Part shown: positions 25,372 through 33,808 of the stretch, one piece after another
Layout of the letters: every line of letters starts with the position of its first letter
How positions within the stretch are numbered: position 1 is the first letter of the stretch
Origin: Candidatus Pacearchaeota archaeon
GTDB lineage: Archaea; Nanobdellota; Nanobdellia; Pacearchaeales; GW2011-AR1
DNA length: 50,273 nucleotides
Assembly: GCA_017609405.1 (NCBI GenBank)
Contig: JAFCDZ010000003.1
Coordinates: 1 to 50,273 of the forward strand
Direction of reading: 5' to 3'
Made by a program: the position numbers and the translations under genes
The notes under the pieces: generated by a model
The model's database searches: none
What the model saw: only the letters and a program-made list of their open reading frames with translations
What the model was told of the DNA's origin: nothing

Positions 25372-26459
25372 GGGTTTTGATATTTTCCACTATCTTTTTT
25401 CCAGAGGTTTCTGGTCCTTCTGTTTATGTTAGAGAAGTTTCCAAGGTTCTTGCAAAAAAAGGTTTCTCTGTTGATATTCTCTGTCCAGGAGAATATATCT
25501 CTTTTGAGAATTTCGGAAAAATAAAAATTAATAGATTTAAGAAACCAAAGAATGTTAATGGAATTAAGAATTTATATCAATGGTATAAAAATCATTCAGA
25601 AGAAATCCTATCTCTCGTTGGTTTGGATTATGATTTTATTATTACTACAACTCATTTGATGTTAGGAGGATTGAAGAAGCGTTTTCTTAATGCTCAAATT
25701 TTTTGGAAAATCCCCTCTTTGATGCTGTTTTCAGAAGATTTTACGACAAGAAAAGAAATCAATGAAAATATTAAATTAATAAAAGAGCTCTCAAAAGGAG
25801 TTATTCTTATTTTTCCAAGTGAATTTTTGAGAAAAGAATTTTTTATCAAAATAAAAGCAAAAAGGGAATCATATGTCATTCCTAATGGTGTTGACTTCAA
25901 TAGGTTTAAACCAGGTTTTTTAAGAAAAAATTGGGTGATTTATCTTGGACGTTTTTCGAGAGAAAAAAACCTTTCTGTTTTATCAGATGTTTTTAAAGAA
26001 GTTGGGCAGAACTCAAAAATAGTTCTTGTTGGCGAATTAATTGATAACTACAAAAAAATGTTTGAAAGATTAATCTCGTCTCTGGGTAATAGGGTTTTTT
26101 TGTTCAGAAAAACACCTCATCCTGAGAATTATCTGAAAAAATCAAGGATTTTAGTTCTTCCTTCTTTATACGAGTCTTTTGGGAATGTTCTGCTTGAAGC
26201 TATGGCTTGCGGGGTTCCAAGTGTTGCTTTTATGCCTGATGGGGATAAAATTAAAACAGCTTCTAATGAACTTATAATTAATGGTAAAAATGGTTTTCTT
26301 GTTAAAGACAAAAAGGAGATGGCTGAAAAAATAAATCTTCTATTAAAGGATAAAAAACTTTGGAAAAAAATGTCAAAAGATTCTATTAAATTATCTAAAA
26401 AATATTCCTGGGAAAACCATGTTAATAATATTCTGAATATCTTCAAAACCAAAAACTAG
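25368..26459 (+). CDS. Family 4 glycosyltransferase
   Basis: 363 aa, GT-B fold. The N-terminal domain reads VLIFSTIFFPEVSGPSVYVREVSKVLAKKG. The C-terminal domain has VIPNGVDFNRFKP, VIYLGRFSREKNL and the EX7E motif in YESFGNVLLEAMACGVPSV. GT4 enzymes transfer sugars with retention of configuration. It forms an operon with the preceding GT2 gene. Its 3' end overlaps the convergent MEMO gene by 17 nt. Confidence 0.9.
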   Translation: MRVLIFSTIFFPEVSGPSVYVREVSKVLAKKGFSVDILCPGEYISFENFGKIKINRFKKPKNVNGIKNLYQWYKNHSEEILSLVGLDYDFIITTTHLMLGGLKKRFLNAQIFWKIPSLMLFSEDFTTRKEINENIKLIKELSKGVILIFPSEFLRKEFFIKIKAKRESYVIPNGVDFNRFKPGFLRKNWVIYLGRFSREKNLSVLSDVFKEVGQNSKIVLVGELIDNYKKMFERLISSLGNRVFLFRKTPHPENYLKKSRILVLPSLYESFGNVLLEAMACGVPSVAFMPDGDKIKTASNELIINGKNGFLVKDKKEMAEKINLLLKDKKLWKKMSKDSIKLSKKYSWENHVNNILNIFKTKN

Positions 26460-27156
26460 AATAACCAACTACAGAAGTTTTTTCTCCTATTATATCCCCA
26501 GAATTTTTGTATTCAATTAATTTTGGTTTCCATTTTTTTATTTTGCATATGTTCATCATAATTAATAATGGAAAAACTCCACAAGCATCTATTTGTTCAG
26601 CTTTTTCTATTTCTAAATTTTCAATTATTTTTATTGTTCTTAAATCTCTTTCAATTGCAGTTTCATAGTCAAAGAAATGAGATAAATCAGTTGAAAAAAC
26701 AAAAATAGTTTTATCATCTTTAAATTTCAGGATTTCTTCTGCTATTTTTTTTGATTGTTCTAAACTTAATTGCCCAACGACTATTGGCAAAATTTTATTT
26801 ATACCTATTTTTTGAAGAAAAGGGATTTGGTTATCTATTGAATGCTCGTAATTTAATCCATGAAGTTCTTTTATCTCAGAATTAATTATCTCTGGCTCTC
26901 CAAAAGGAGTTTTTATTTTTGGAATTTTTGCTATTCCATAAAATCCGAACTGATGTGAAGGTCCAAAAATAATTGCTTTTTCAAATCCTTTGTTTTTTAA
27001 GAGTGCGAAAGCTTTTCCTGCAATTTTTCCAGAGTATTCATATCCTGCATGAGGAACAATAACTCCGTGAATTTCCTTTACTTGTTGTTCAGTTTCTAAA
27101 AATTTTTCCAATAATTCATCTAATTCTTCTTTATTTTTGGGATACCAGTTTAGCAT
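26443..27156 (-). CDS. amrB: MEMO1-family protein (AmmeMemoRadiSam system B)
   Basis: 237 aa. GVIVPHAGYEYSGKIAGKAFALL and AIIFGPSHQFGFYGIA near the N-terminus, VFSTDLSHFFDYETAIERD and DACGVFPLLIMM define the MEMO fold, related to class III dioxygenases, with a candidate metal site of histidines and a cysteine. It is divergent from the AmrS gene with only 34 nt between starts, so both share one short promoter region. Co-occurrence of MEMO, radical SAM and AMMECR1 is a known archaeal module of unresolved biochemical role. Confidence 0.9.
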   Translation of the reverse strand: MLNWYPKNKEELDELLEKFLETEQQVKEIHGVIVPHAGYEYSGKIAGKAFALLKNKGFEKAIIFGPSHQFGFYGIAKIPKIKTPFGEPEIINSEIKELHGLNYEHSIDNQIPFLQKIGINKILPIVVGQLSLEQSKKIAEEILKFKDDKTIFVFSTDLSHFFDYETAIERDLRTIKIIENLEIEKAEQIDACGVFPLLIMMNICKIKKWKPKLIEYKNSGDIIGEKTSVVGYSSFWF

Positions 27157-27190
27157 AATCTATTTAATATCCTTTTGTTTATATATTTTA

Positions 27191-28075
27191 ATGAAAGAAG
27201 CAAAATTATATGTTAGAAAAAAAGGGAATAATGTCCAGTGTCTTGCTTGCCCTCATAAATGCCTAATTTCAGAAGACAATTTTGGAATTTGCGGAGTTAG
27301 AAAAAATGTTAAAGGAAAACTTTTTCTTCTTGTTTATGGGAAGCCGGTTGCTGTTCATGTTGATCCAATAGAAAAGAAACCATTTTATAATTTTCTTCCT
27401 GGAACTTATTCTTATTCTATTGGAACTTTTGGATGCAATTTTAGATGCTCATTTTGTCAGAATTATGATATTTCTCAGTTTAGAGAGTTTTATTTGGATT
27501 TTGAAGAGACAATAAAAAAACTTCCATATGTTTCTCCAAATGAAATTGTAAAAAATGCTTTAAATGAAAACTGCTCATCAATTGCTTACACTTATAATGA
27601 GCCATCAATTTTTGTTGAGTATGTAAGAGATATTGCTGTTTTAGCAAGAAAAGAAGGATTAAAAAATCTTCTTGTAACAAATGGGTATTTTTCAAAAGAA
27701 AGTTTTGAATATGTTTCAAAATATATTGATGCTATGAATGTTGATTTAAAATCTTTTAGAGACGAGTTTTATCAAAAAATTTGTGGAGCAAAATTAAAGC
27801 CTGTTTTAGAGACCATTAAAAGAGCTTATGAAAAAGGAATTCATCTTGAATTAACTACACTTATTATTCCAGAAGAAAATGATTCTGATGACGAGTTAAA
27901 ATCTATTGCTGAGTTTATCGCCTCAATTGATAAAAATATCCCTTGGCATATTTCAAGATTTTTTCCAATGTATAAAATGCAAGATGAACCTATAACTCCT
28001 TTTAAAACTTTAAAGAGAGCAAAAAAAATAGGGCGCTCAGTTGGATTAAAGTATGTTTATATAGGGAATGTTTAG
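27191..28075 (+). CDS. amrS: AmmeMemoRadiSam system radical SAM enzyme
   Basis: 294 aa from the ATG at 27191, preferred over the in-frame ATG at 27137 because a TATA-like TTTATATATTTTA and the divergent MEMO start lie between them. N-terminal cysteines (CLACPHKCLI, GICGVR) precede the radical SAM motif CNFRCSFC in FGCNFRCSFCQNYDISQ. Further AmrS-type segments are AYTYNEPSIFVEY, LVTNGYFSKE and WHISRFFPMYKM. The enzyme uses SAM cleavage for an unidentified modification linked to MEMO and AMMECR1. Confidence 0.9.
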   Translation: MKEAKLYVRKKGNNVQCLACPHKCLISEDNFGICGVRKNVKGKLFLLVYGKPVAVHVDPIEKKPFYNFLPGTYSYSIGTFGCNFRCSFCQNYDISQFREFYLDFEETIKKLPYVSPNEIVKNALNENCSSIAYTYNEPSIFVEYVRDIAVLARKEGLKNLLVTNGYFSKESFEYVSKYIDAMNVDLKSFRDEFYQKICGAKLKPVLETIKRAYEKGIHLELTTLIIPEENDSDDELKSIAEFIASIDKNIPWHISRFFPMYKMQDEPITPFKTLKRAKKIGRSVGLKYVYIGNV

Positions 28076-28182
28076 GAAGTCTTAGGGAAAGGGAAGCACC
28101 AAGCACCATCTATTAGCAGAAAATTATCAAAACATCTTTTTACTTCTCTATAACAAGGGGTTCCGGGATGATGAGTTATCAT
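28072..28182 (-). CDS. Possible 36-aa Cys-containing small protein
   Basis: MITHHPGTPCYREVKRCFDN followed by FLLIDGAWCFPFPKTS. Its ATG overlaps the stop of the peptidase MA-like gene (ATGA), a strong coupling signal, and its stop meets the convergent AmrS stop with a 4-nt overlap. Composition (three Cys, two His) could suit metal binding. No family is recognised; it may be a chance ORF in an otherwise empty 100-nt gap. Confidence 0.4.
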   Translation of the reverse strand: MITHHPGTPCYREVKRCFDNFLLIDGAWCFPFPKTS

Positions 28183-28847
28183 TTTAAATCTTTACCTAAC
28201 ACTTCTTTAAAAAAATTATTCTGTATTTTATCAAAATCTCCAAATACTTCCTTAAAAGCAACAAATTCATTTTTTTCTTTTATTTTTCTAAGAAATTCTA
28301 TAATTCTTTTATCCCCTCCATAATTTTTTGAAAGAAACTTAAAAAATTCTGCTGCTTGTCCATAAGGATGAAATTTTTCCCATAATGATTTATCATAACT
28401 TAATTTTTTTAAATCTCTGACTTTTTCTATCTTAAAATTATAATCCCTAAATGCAAAGTACTGGCATATTCCTTCTTCTATCCATCTAAAAGTGTTTTTA
28501 GGATCAAGCATTCTTTTGATAAAAATGTGGCATAATTCATGCACTATAACTTTTTTGAATTCGTTCTTTGAATGGTTTCTTTTTTCGAACAAATTTTTAT
28601 TTAAAATAAAAAGTCTTCCGTTTTTCGCATAAAAGCCTATAACATACTCAGGAGGTTCTTTATCATACTCTTTGATATAAATATCTATAAATTTCTCTAT
28701 TGAATTCAAAATAGATACTTCTATTTTGTAAGGAGAAATGTTTGTTGGATTAAATTGGAAAACTTCAAGTAAGTAATTAAAAGACCTCTTTATAATTTTT
28801 TTATCTTCTAACTTATCTGAATTAATTATTAAACCTCTCAATGACAT
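28179..28847 (-). CDS. Peptidase MA-like zinc metallopeptidase (HExxH)
   Basis: 222 aa. KKVIVHELCHIFIKRML contains HELCH, the zincin HExxH motif, and WIEEGICQYFAFRD about 20 residues later supplies a third ligand Glu (gluzincin/peptidase MA pattern). The N-terminus (SLRGLIINSDKLEDKKIIKRSFNYLLEVF) is soluble with no signal peptide, so it probably acts in the cytosol or non-classically. Physiological substrate unknown. Preceded by 125 nt with no other gene. Confidence 0.8.
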   Translation of the reverse strand: MSLRGLIINSDKLEDKKIIKRSFNYLLEVFQFNPTNISPYKIEVSILNSIEKFIDIYIKEYDKEPPEYVIGFYAKNGRLFILNKNLFEKRNHSKNEFKKVIVHELCHIFIKRMLDPKNTFRWIEEGICQYFAFRDYNFKIEKVRDLKKLSYDKSLWEKFHPYGQAAEFFKFLSKNYGGDKRIIEFLRKIKEKNEFVAFKEVFGDFDKIQNNFFKEVLGKDLK

Positions 28848-28972
28848 TAAAAAGTTGCAGAGATTTTAATTCAGTATAGATTAAATCTCTTTGCATTGTA
28901 TATAGATACTCAACATTTTTTTAAATTTTTTGGTTTTCATAACTATAAAGTTATAATTCCTTATCTCTCTTT

Positions 28973-30079
28973 TCATTCCATCTTCTTCACCAACTCGGCT
29001 ACAATTTCTATATGTGGAGTATGTGGAAAAAAATCAAATAGTGCAATACTTTTGAGTTCATATTCATTAAATTCTTTTAATTCTTCTGAAAATTTTTTTG
29101 GATTGCATGAAACATAAATAATTAATTCTGGAACTCTTTTTTTAATTTCATTTATTGTTTTTTTGTGCATTCCTTTTCTTGGAGGGTCTGTAATAATTAT
29201 TGAATTCTCGTCGAATTTTAATTCTTTTAATTCTTTTGCATCAAGCTCAACAATTTTTGCATTTTTTATTTTGTTTTCTTTTATGTTTTCTTCTGCGTAT
29301 TTTACGCAATCTGGAAAATTTTCAAGTATTAAAACTTCTTTGAATAATTCAGAGTTTATTATTCCAAAGCATCCAACACCACTGTATAAATCAATTAATG
29401 TTTTGTTTTTTGTTTCATATTTTTTTAACAATGAATTTACATATTTGTGCATTTCTTCTGTTAGAGCTGAATTTGTCTGAAAAAAACCTTGTGCTGAAAA
29501 ATAGAAAGTTTTTCCTAGAAATTTTTCTTTTAATTTCCCGTTTCCTTTTATTATTTTGAATTCTTCTGAAATACTTACTGGACTTTTCCTTGGAACATAA
29601 GTTATTAAAATATTTTCAGCTGAAATTTCTTCAGCCAATTTTTTTATTTCTCCTTCTGCTTTTTCAAGCTCTTCAGAATCTTTGTTTAATACAAATGAAA
29701 CAGATGAAGAATAGCGCGGAGCTCTTATCACAATATTTTTTAGAGTTCCTTGTTTTGTTCTCTCATCAAATGGTTTTATTTTATCAACAGATTTTTTTGT
29801 TTGTTTTATTAATTCATTTATTTTTTTATTTGAGATTAAACATTCATCTATATTAATTACTTTATCCCAATTTCCTTTTTCTTTTAATCCTATTCCTTTT
29901 TCTGAAACAGCAAAATCCATACGATTTCTATAGAAAAAAGGCTCTCCTGAAAAAACTTTTATTTCTTTAATTCCAAGAAGCTCTTGTATTTCTTTTTTCT
30001 TTTTTTCAAGTTGCTCTTTGTATTCAATATCTTGATATTTACATCCCCCGCATTTTCCGAAATATTTGCATTTTTCCAT
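28973..30079 (-). CDS. RNA m5U methyltransferase (TrmA/RlmD family, archaeal U54-type)
   Basis: 368 aa. N-terminal cysteines C4, C10 and C13 (CKYFGKCGGC) plus one further Cys would bind a [4Fe-4S] cluster, as in RlmD. The SAM domain shows LIDLYSGVGCFGI, IITDPPRKGM and the catalytic Cys in YVSCNPKKF, ending FFPHTPHIE. The enzyme forms m5U; in archaea such proteins can modify tRNA U54 or rRNA, and which applies cannot be told here. It is divergent from the AMMECR1 gene. Confidence 0.9.
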   Translation of the reverse strand: MEKCKYFGKCGGCKYQDIEYKEQLEKKKKEIQELLGIKEIKVFSGEPFFYRNRMDFAVSEKGIGLKEKGNWDKVINIDECLISNKKINELIKQTKKSVDKIKPFDERTKQGTLKNIVIRAPRYSSSVSFVLNKDSEELEKAEGEIKKLAEEISAENILITYVPRKSPVSISEEFKIIKGNGKLKEKFLGKTFYFSAQGFFQTNSALTEEMHKYVNSLLKKYETKNKTLIDLYSGVGCFGIINSELFKEVLILENFPDCVKYAEENIKENKIKNAKIVELDAKELKELKFDENSIIITDPPRKGMHKKTINEIKKRVPELIIYVSCNPKKFSEELKEFNEYELKSIALFDFFPHTPHIEIVAELVKKME

Positions 30080-30100
30080 TTCATTATTCTTTTTTTAAGC

Positions 30101-30109
30101 TTTATAAAC
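30101..30109 (+). promoter_or_regulatory. TATA box of the AMMECR1 gene
   Basis: TTTATAAAC 29 nt before the ATG at 30130. Confidence 0.5.
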
Positions 30110-30129
30110 TCTTTTTATTTTATTCTAAT

Positions 30130-30657
30130 ATGAAATTAACAGAGTTGGCGAGAAAAACTCTTGAAGCTTCTTTTAATAATGAAAAATTTGAGCCAGATGC
30201 GGAAACAAAGAAAAAATATTCTGAAAAAAGGGCTTGTTTTGTTACACTTACTTTAAATGGAGAGTTAAGAGGTTGTGTCGGAAGTTTGGAAGCACATCAA
30301 GAGCTTTGGAAAGATGTTCAGGATAATGCAATTAATGCAGCTTTTTATGACACCAGATTTTTTCCTTTAACAAAAGAGGAATTAGACAAAATAAAAATTG
30401 AGGTTTCTGTTTTATCTCCTTCTGAGAGAATTGAGTTTAGCTCTCCTCAAGAGCTTTTAGAAAAAATTGATAATAAAATGGGTATTATTTTGAAAAAGAA
30501 TTTTCATACTGCTACTTTTTTGCCTCAAGTTTGGGAGCAAATTCCTGATAAAATAAGATTTTTAGAAGAGCTTAGTTTAAAAGCAGGATTAAATAAAGAT
30601 GCTTGGAAAGATGCTGAAATTTGGTTTTATAGGGTGAGTGTAGAGGAAGAAAGTTAA
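30130..30657 (+). CDS. amrA: AMMECR1-domain protein (AmmeMemoRadiSam system A)
   Basis: 175 aa. RACFVTLTLNGELRGCVGSLEAHQELWKDVQDNAINAAFYDTRFFPLT is the AMMECR1 core with its LRGC motif, followed by IEVSVLSPSERIEF and FLPQVWEQ. It lies about 2 kb from the AmrS and MEMO genes, separated by a peptidase and a methyltransferase. The family is human-disease linked but its reaction is unresolved. It converges with the next gene by a 4-nt overlap. Confidence 0.92.
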   Translation: MKLTELARKTLEASFNNEKFEPDAETKKKYSEKRACFVTLTLNGELRGCVGSLEAHQELWKDVQDNAINAAFYDTRFFPLTKEELDKIKIEVSVLSPSERIEFSSPQELLEKIDNKMGIILKKNFHTATFLPQVWEQIPDKIRFLEELSLKAGLNKDAWKDAEIWFYRVSVEEES

Positions 30658-31115
30658 ATAAATTCAAAAGGATTTTCTTCAGAATCACCAAAAATTTTTT
30701 CTAATCTTCTCCGATGTTTCTCAACTTCCTCTAAATTTTGCCTTATTCTCATATCTCTTTCTTGCACCAATCTTCTATCAAGAGAATTTATCCACGAAAA
30801 ATATCTTATTATTTCCCCACTAAGAATCATTTCTATGGAGAAATTTAAATACTCTCCCTTATATCCATTTTTTAATAAAAAATATGTTGCCAAAGCTCCC
30901 CCAATAGTGAGTATATTTGGAATAAATTGCCTCCATACTCTCTCTTTTCTTCTCTCCCTTTTTGTTTCTCTGAGTTTTAACATTAATTTTTCAGGGTCAA
31001 GAATATATTCGCTTAAAAAATTTTCATAATCTCTTTTTATGTCAGTTCCAAGAAAATATTCTTCAAGTTTCCTTAATAATCTCTTTTGATTCATTTTATT
31101 AAATATTCCTGTCAT
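30654..31115 (-). CDS. Hypothetical protein with two hydrophobic segments
   Basis: 153 aa, not recognised. Basic helical N-terminus (NQKRLLRKLEEYFLGTDIKRDYENF), then moderately hydrophobic segments (FIPNILTIGGALATYFLL and LNFSIEMILSGEIIRYF) and a charged helix (ERDMRIRQNLEEVEKHRRRLEKIF). It overlaps the upstream 77-aa gene by 17 nt and follows rfcL on the same strand. Confidence 0.6.
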   Translation of the reverse strand: MTGIFNKMNQKRLLRKLEEYFLGTDIKRDYENFLSEYILDPEKLMLKLRETKRERRKERVWRQFIPNILTIGGALATYFLLKNGYKGEYLNFSIEMILSGEIIRYFSWINSLDRRLVQERDMRIRQNLEEVEKHRRRLEKIFGDSEENPFEFI

Positions 31116-31332
31116 ATTTTTTATATCCCCTCAATTCTGCTTCTGGTCCAGCTGTTTCATAGCCTTGTGTTTTATATCTTTCAACTAATTGGGCGTATCT
31201 ATTGATTAATTCGTCTCTTTTTACACCAGTAGAATTCCTTATTTCTTCCTTAAGTTTTTTAAATTCTTTTACTGCTTCATCAGGAAGTTGTTTTTCATTA
31301 CATAGCCCTAATATTCTTAATAAAGAGTTCAT
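31099..31332 (-). CDS. Hypothetical 77-aa protein downstream of rfcL
   Basis: Not recognised. MNSLLRILGLCNEKQLPDEA, then charged helical sequence including RDELINRYAQLVERYKTQG. Its start overlaps the rfcL stop by 4 nt and its 3' end overlaps the next gene, so it is part of the rfcL operon. No DNA-binding motif is evident. Confidence 0.6.
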   Translation of the reverse strand: MNSLLRILGLCNEKQLPDEAVKEFKKLKEEIRNSTGVKRDELINRYAQLVERYKTQGYETAGPEAELRGYKKYDRNI

Positions 31333-32513
31333 TTTTCCTCCATTAGATAAGCTATTTCATCTTCATCTAATCTTAATTCTTCTTGGATTTTTTCGTTATT
31401 TTTTATTATCTCCTTTATTATTGGGAATTCTCTCAATGCTCTTTTTACTCCAATATGAACATACTGAGCATATTTCTCTGCAATTTTTTTCTTTTTTTCT
31501 GCTTTTTGATTAGCCATCCACATTTTTAAAACCCTCATTGGATTTTTATATTTTGTAAAGCCTTGTTTTGGTTGTCTTTTTGATGCAGAGATACCATAGC
31601 TTAGAAAAATATTTTCATAAACTAAAAATCTCCAGTATTGTTGTTTATAGATTCTTCCTCTGAAGATGTCTGCTTTGCTTAACATTTCTATGGCTCTTGC
31701 TAATTCTTCTTCTTTATACTCTTCTGGGATATTCTCTTCAATCCATAGGAAAATTCTTTCAAGAGGTTCACTTGTAAAATCAAAAATATTCAATAGCTCC
31801 TCTCTTGGCTTATCTTTAAATATTGTTTTTAATATCTGAAAGATGCTTTCTTCTTTGTTTCTTTCACTCAATTCTTCATGATTTATTTCTTCTACTTTTG
31901 CTATTGTTTGTAAATCATTTATGGCTGCTCTTAAGTCTCCTTTTGCTTTTGCAGCTATGCTTGAAATTATATCAATGTTAATAAACAACCCCTCTTTTTT
32001 TAATATCTGTATCAAGGTATCCTTTATTTCTTTGTAATTTAACTCTTTTAATTCAACAAACTCACAAACTTTTCTTAATTCATTAAATTTCTTGTCCCAG
32101 ATTTTATTTGCAGTGAGTATAACAGGATAATTTGTTGTTTTAATTAATCTTAATAATTCTGTTAGTCCCCCCCTATCAACAGCAGATATTCCATCCACTT
32201 CATCTATTAAAATTAATTTCCCTTTGTTGAAGAAAGATTGTTGATTCATTGAGGGCTTTAATACTTCATCAAGTTTGTTTTTATTTCTTAGATCTGATGC
32301 ATTTAATTCAAATAATTCAAGGTCATTCTCTTTTGCTGCTACATAAGCGATTGTTGTTTTTCCTGTTCCAGGAGGTCCTGCGAGAAGAATTGCTTTTTTT
32401 GCTTTGGGTAATTTGTTGAAGTTTCCTATAAACTCTCTTACTTTTTGAACAGTTTCTTCTTGTCCAACTATTTCTAAAAATTTAGATGGACGATATTTTT
32501 CTACCCAGAGCAT
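31329..32513 (-). CDS. rfcL: Replication factor C large subunit
   Basis: 394 aa. The clamp loader opens PCNA on primed DNA. MLWVEKYRPSKFLEIVGQEE, Walker [14 protein letters not shown], Walker B LILIDEVDGI and FELNASDLRNK are the RfcL hallmarks; the SRC arginine-finger motif of small subunits is absent, as expected. The C-terminal region is helical and slightly shorter than in many euryarchaea, with no PIP box that I can identify. A TATA box (32535-32542) about 25 nt before the ATG suggests its own promoter despite lying downstream of rfcS. Confidence 0.93.
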   Translation of the reverse strand: MLWVEKYRPSKFLEIVGQEETVQKVREFIGNFNKLPKAKKAILLAGPPGTGKTTIAYVAAKENDLELFELNASDLRNKNKLDEVLKPSMNQQSFFNKGKLILIDEVDGISAVDRGGLTELLRLIKTTNYPVILTANKIWDKKFNELRKVCEFVELKELNYKEIKDTLIQILKKEGLFINIDIISSIAAKAKGDLRAAINDLQTIAKVEEINHEELSERNKEESIFQILKTIFKDKPREELLNIFDFTSEPLERIFLWIEENIPEEYKEEELARAIEMLSKADIFRGRIYKQQYWRFLVYENIFLSYGISASKRQPKQGFTKYKNPMRVLKMWMANQKAEKKKKIAEKYAQYVHIGVKRALREFPIIKEIIKNNEKIQEELRLDEDEIAYLMEEK

Positions 32514-32534
32514 ATCTTAGATAAGTGCCTTTAA

Positions 32535-32542
32535 TTTATAAG
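32535..32542 (-). promoter_or_regulatory. TATA box of rfcL
   Basis: CTTATAAA on the minus strand, about 25 nt before the rfcL start, within the rfcS-rfcL gap. Confidence 0.5.
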
Positions 32543-32567
32543 GTTTTATGAGGTTTTAGTTATATCT

Positions 32568-33533
32568 TCATTCTTTTCCTAATCCTGCTAAAACAAAGCT
32601 TGCTAAAAGAGCTTCTAATTGAATGAAAGGGTCTGAGCCTTCGACTATTCTAAATTCTATCTCCCCTGTTTTTTCAGTTAATTTGACCTTTATTTCTGGT
32701 TCAACAGGAAGATTCCAAATTTCTTTTTGAATTGCTTTTATTACATCCTGTCCAGAAATAGATTCTTTTAACATTATATCAAGAAGTTTATCTTTTGCTT
32801 CTCTGAAATCTCCTGCTAAAGCGTAATCAAGGACAACTCTTATGTCTTTTGGTTTTGCATTTGAGATAATTGTTCTTACTAATTCAGGAGTTATATTTTG
32901 AGAAATAGATGCTGTTGCCTGTAAGATATTTGTGGCTCTACGACAGTCTCCTTCACTACCCTCATAAATCTCATCAATTGCTTCTGGAGAGATTGTTAAA
33001 TTTTCAGCTTCTGCAATTTTCATAAGATATTTTTCAATATCTTTTTTTTCTAATAATTTAAATCTAAAAATAGCACATCTTGATTGTATTGGGTCAATAA
33101 TTTTGCTTGAATAGTTGCAAGATAAAATAAACCTACATGTTGAAGAATAATTTTCCATTGTTCTTCTTAATGCTTGTTGTGCTTCAGGTGTCAAAGCATC
33201 TGCTTCATCTAAAAAAATTACTTTGAATGAAACTTCACCAATTGACTTTGTTCTTGCAAAATTTTTTACTTTTTCTCTTACAATGTTTATTCCCCTCTCA
33301 TCAGAAGCATTTAGTTCTAAATAATTTTCTCTCCATTTATCTCCGTAAAGAGTTTTAACAATAATCAGAGCCATTGTTGATTTTCCTGTTCCAGCAGGTC
33401 CTGCAAACAATAAATGAGGGATGTTTAGGGAATCTGTTAATGACTTTACTCTTTTTACAACTTCTTCCTGACCTACAACTTCCTCAAAAGTCGATGGTCT
33501 GTATTTTTCAGTCCAGATTTCACTGACAGCCAT
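32568..33533 (-). CDS. rfcS: Replication factor C small subunit
   Basis: 321 aa, usual length. IWTEKYRPSTFEEVVGQEEVV, Walker A AGPAGTGKST, FLELNASDERGINIVREKVKNFAR, Walker B VIFLDEADALT and the arginine-finger SRC motif (DPIQSRCAIFRF) are all present. It forms the clamp loader with RfcL. A TATA box at 33555-33563 lies about 26 nt upstream; the L41e-like gene is 47 nt upstream on the same strand. Confidence 0.95.
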   Translation of the reverse strand: MAVSEIWTEKYRPSTFEEVVGQEEVVKRVKSLTDSLNIPHLLFAGPAGTGKSTMALIIVKTLYGDKWRENYLELNASDERGINIVREKVKNFARTKSIGEVSFKVIFLDEADALTPEAQQALRRTMENYSSTCRFILSCNYSSKIIDPIQSRCAIFRFKLLEKKDIEKYLMKIAEAENLTISPEAIDEIYEGSEGDCRRATNILQATASISQNITPELVRTIISNAKPKDIRVVLDYALAGDFREAKDKLLDIMLKESISGQDVIKAIQKEIWNLPVEPEIKVKLTEKTGEIEFRIVEGSDPFIQLEALLASFVLAGLGKE

Positions 33534-33554
33534 GTTAGAATTAGTTTTCTTTTG

Positions 33555-33563
33555 CTTATAAAT
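33555..33563 (-). promoter_or_regulatory. TATA box of rfcS
   Basis: ATTTATAAG on the minus strand, about 26 nt before the rfcS start. Confidence 0.5.
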
Positions 33564-33580
33564 ATTGTTGTATTATAAAA

Positions 33581-33697
33581 CTATTTAGCTCTTTCTCTTT
33601 TTAATCTTCTCTTTCTTTTAGCTTTTCTAAGCTTTTTTCTTTGCCATTTCCATCTCATCTGGCCTTTTTTCTTCCATCTCCTTGAGCTTCTTTTCAT
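33581..33697 (-). CDS. rpl41e: Tiny basic L41e-like ribosomal protein
   Basis: 38 aa from the ATG at 33697, or 25 aa from the internal ATG at 33658. MKRSSRRWKKKGQMRWKWQR, then KKLRKAKRKRRLKRERAK. The 25-aa form aligns along its length with eukaryotic/archaeal L41e, an Arg/Lys-rich single helix of about 25 residues at the subunit interface. Neither start has a clear Shine-Dalgarno site. Composition is so biased that chance similarity must be considered, but length, charge and no Asp favour a real L41e. Confidence 0.65.
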   Translation of the reverse strand: MKRSSRRWKKKGQMRWKWQRKKLRKAKRKRRLKRERAK

Positions 33698-33777
33698 AGT
33701 TTGATTTAGATTGTTAGCTTTTAAAGGTTTTTGGTTTCTTAATAGGGTTAGTATTGAAAGAAAAACTCTTCGATAAG

Positions 33778-33786
33778 TTTATAAAA
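33778..33786 (+). promoter_or_regulatory. TATA box of cas6
   Basis: TTTATAAAA about 29 nt before the cas6 ATG; a leaderless transcript of the cas operon could begin here. Confidence 0.6.
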
Positions 33787-33808
33787 AAGTGCGAGTATTT
33801 ATCTATAG

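Noticed and set aside
28160-28185. Box C/D RNA suggested by ATGATGA
   Set aside because: No matching box D (CTGA) or guide arrangement is nearby, and the bases are part of the coupled small ORF.
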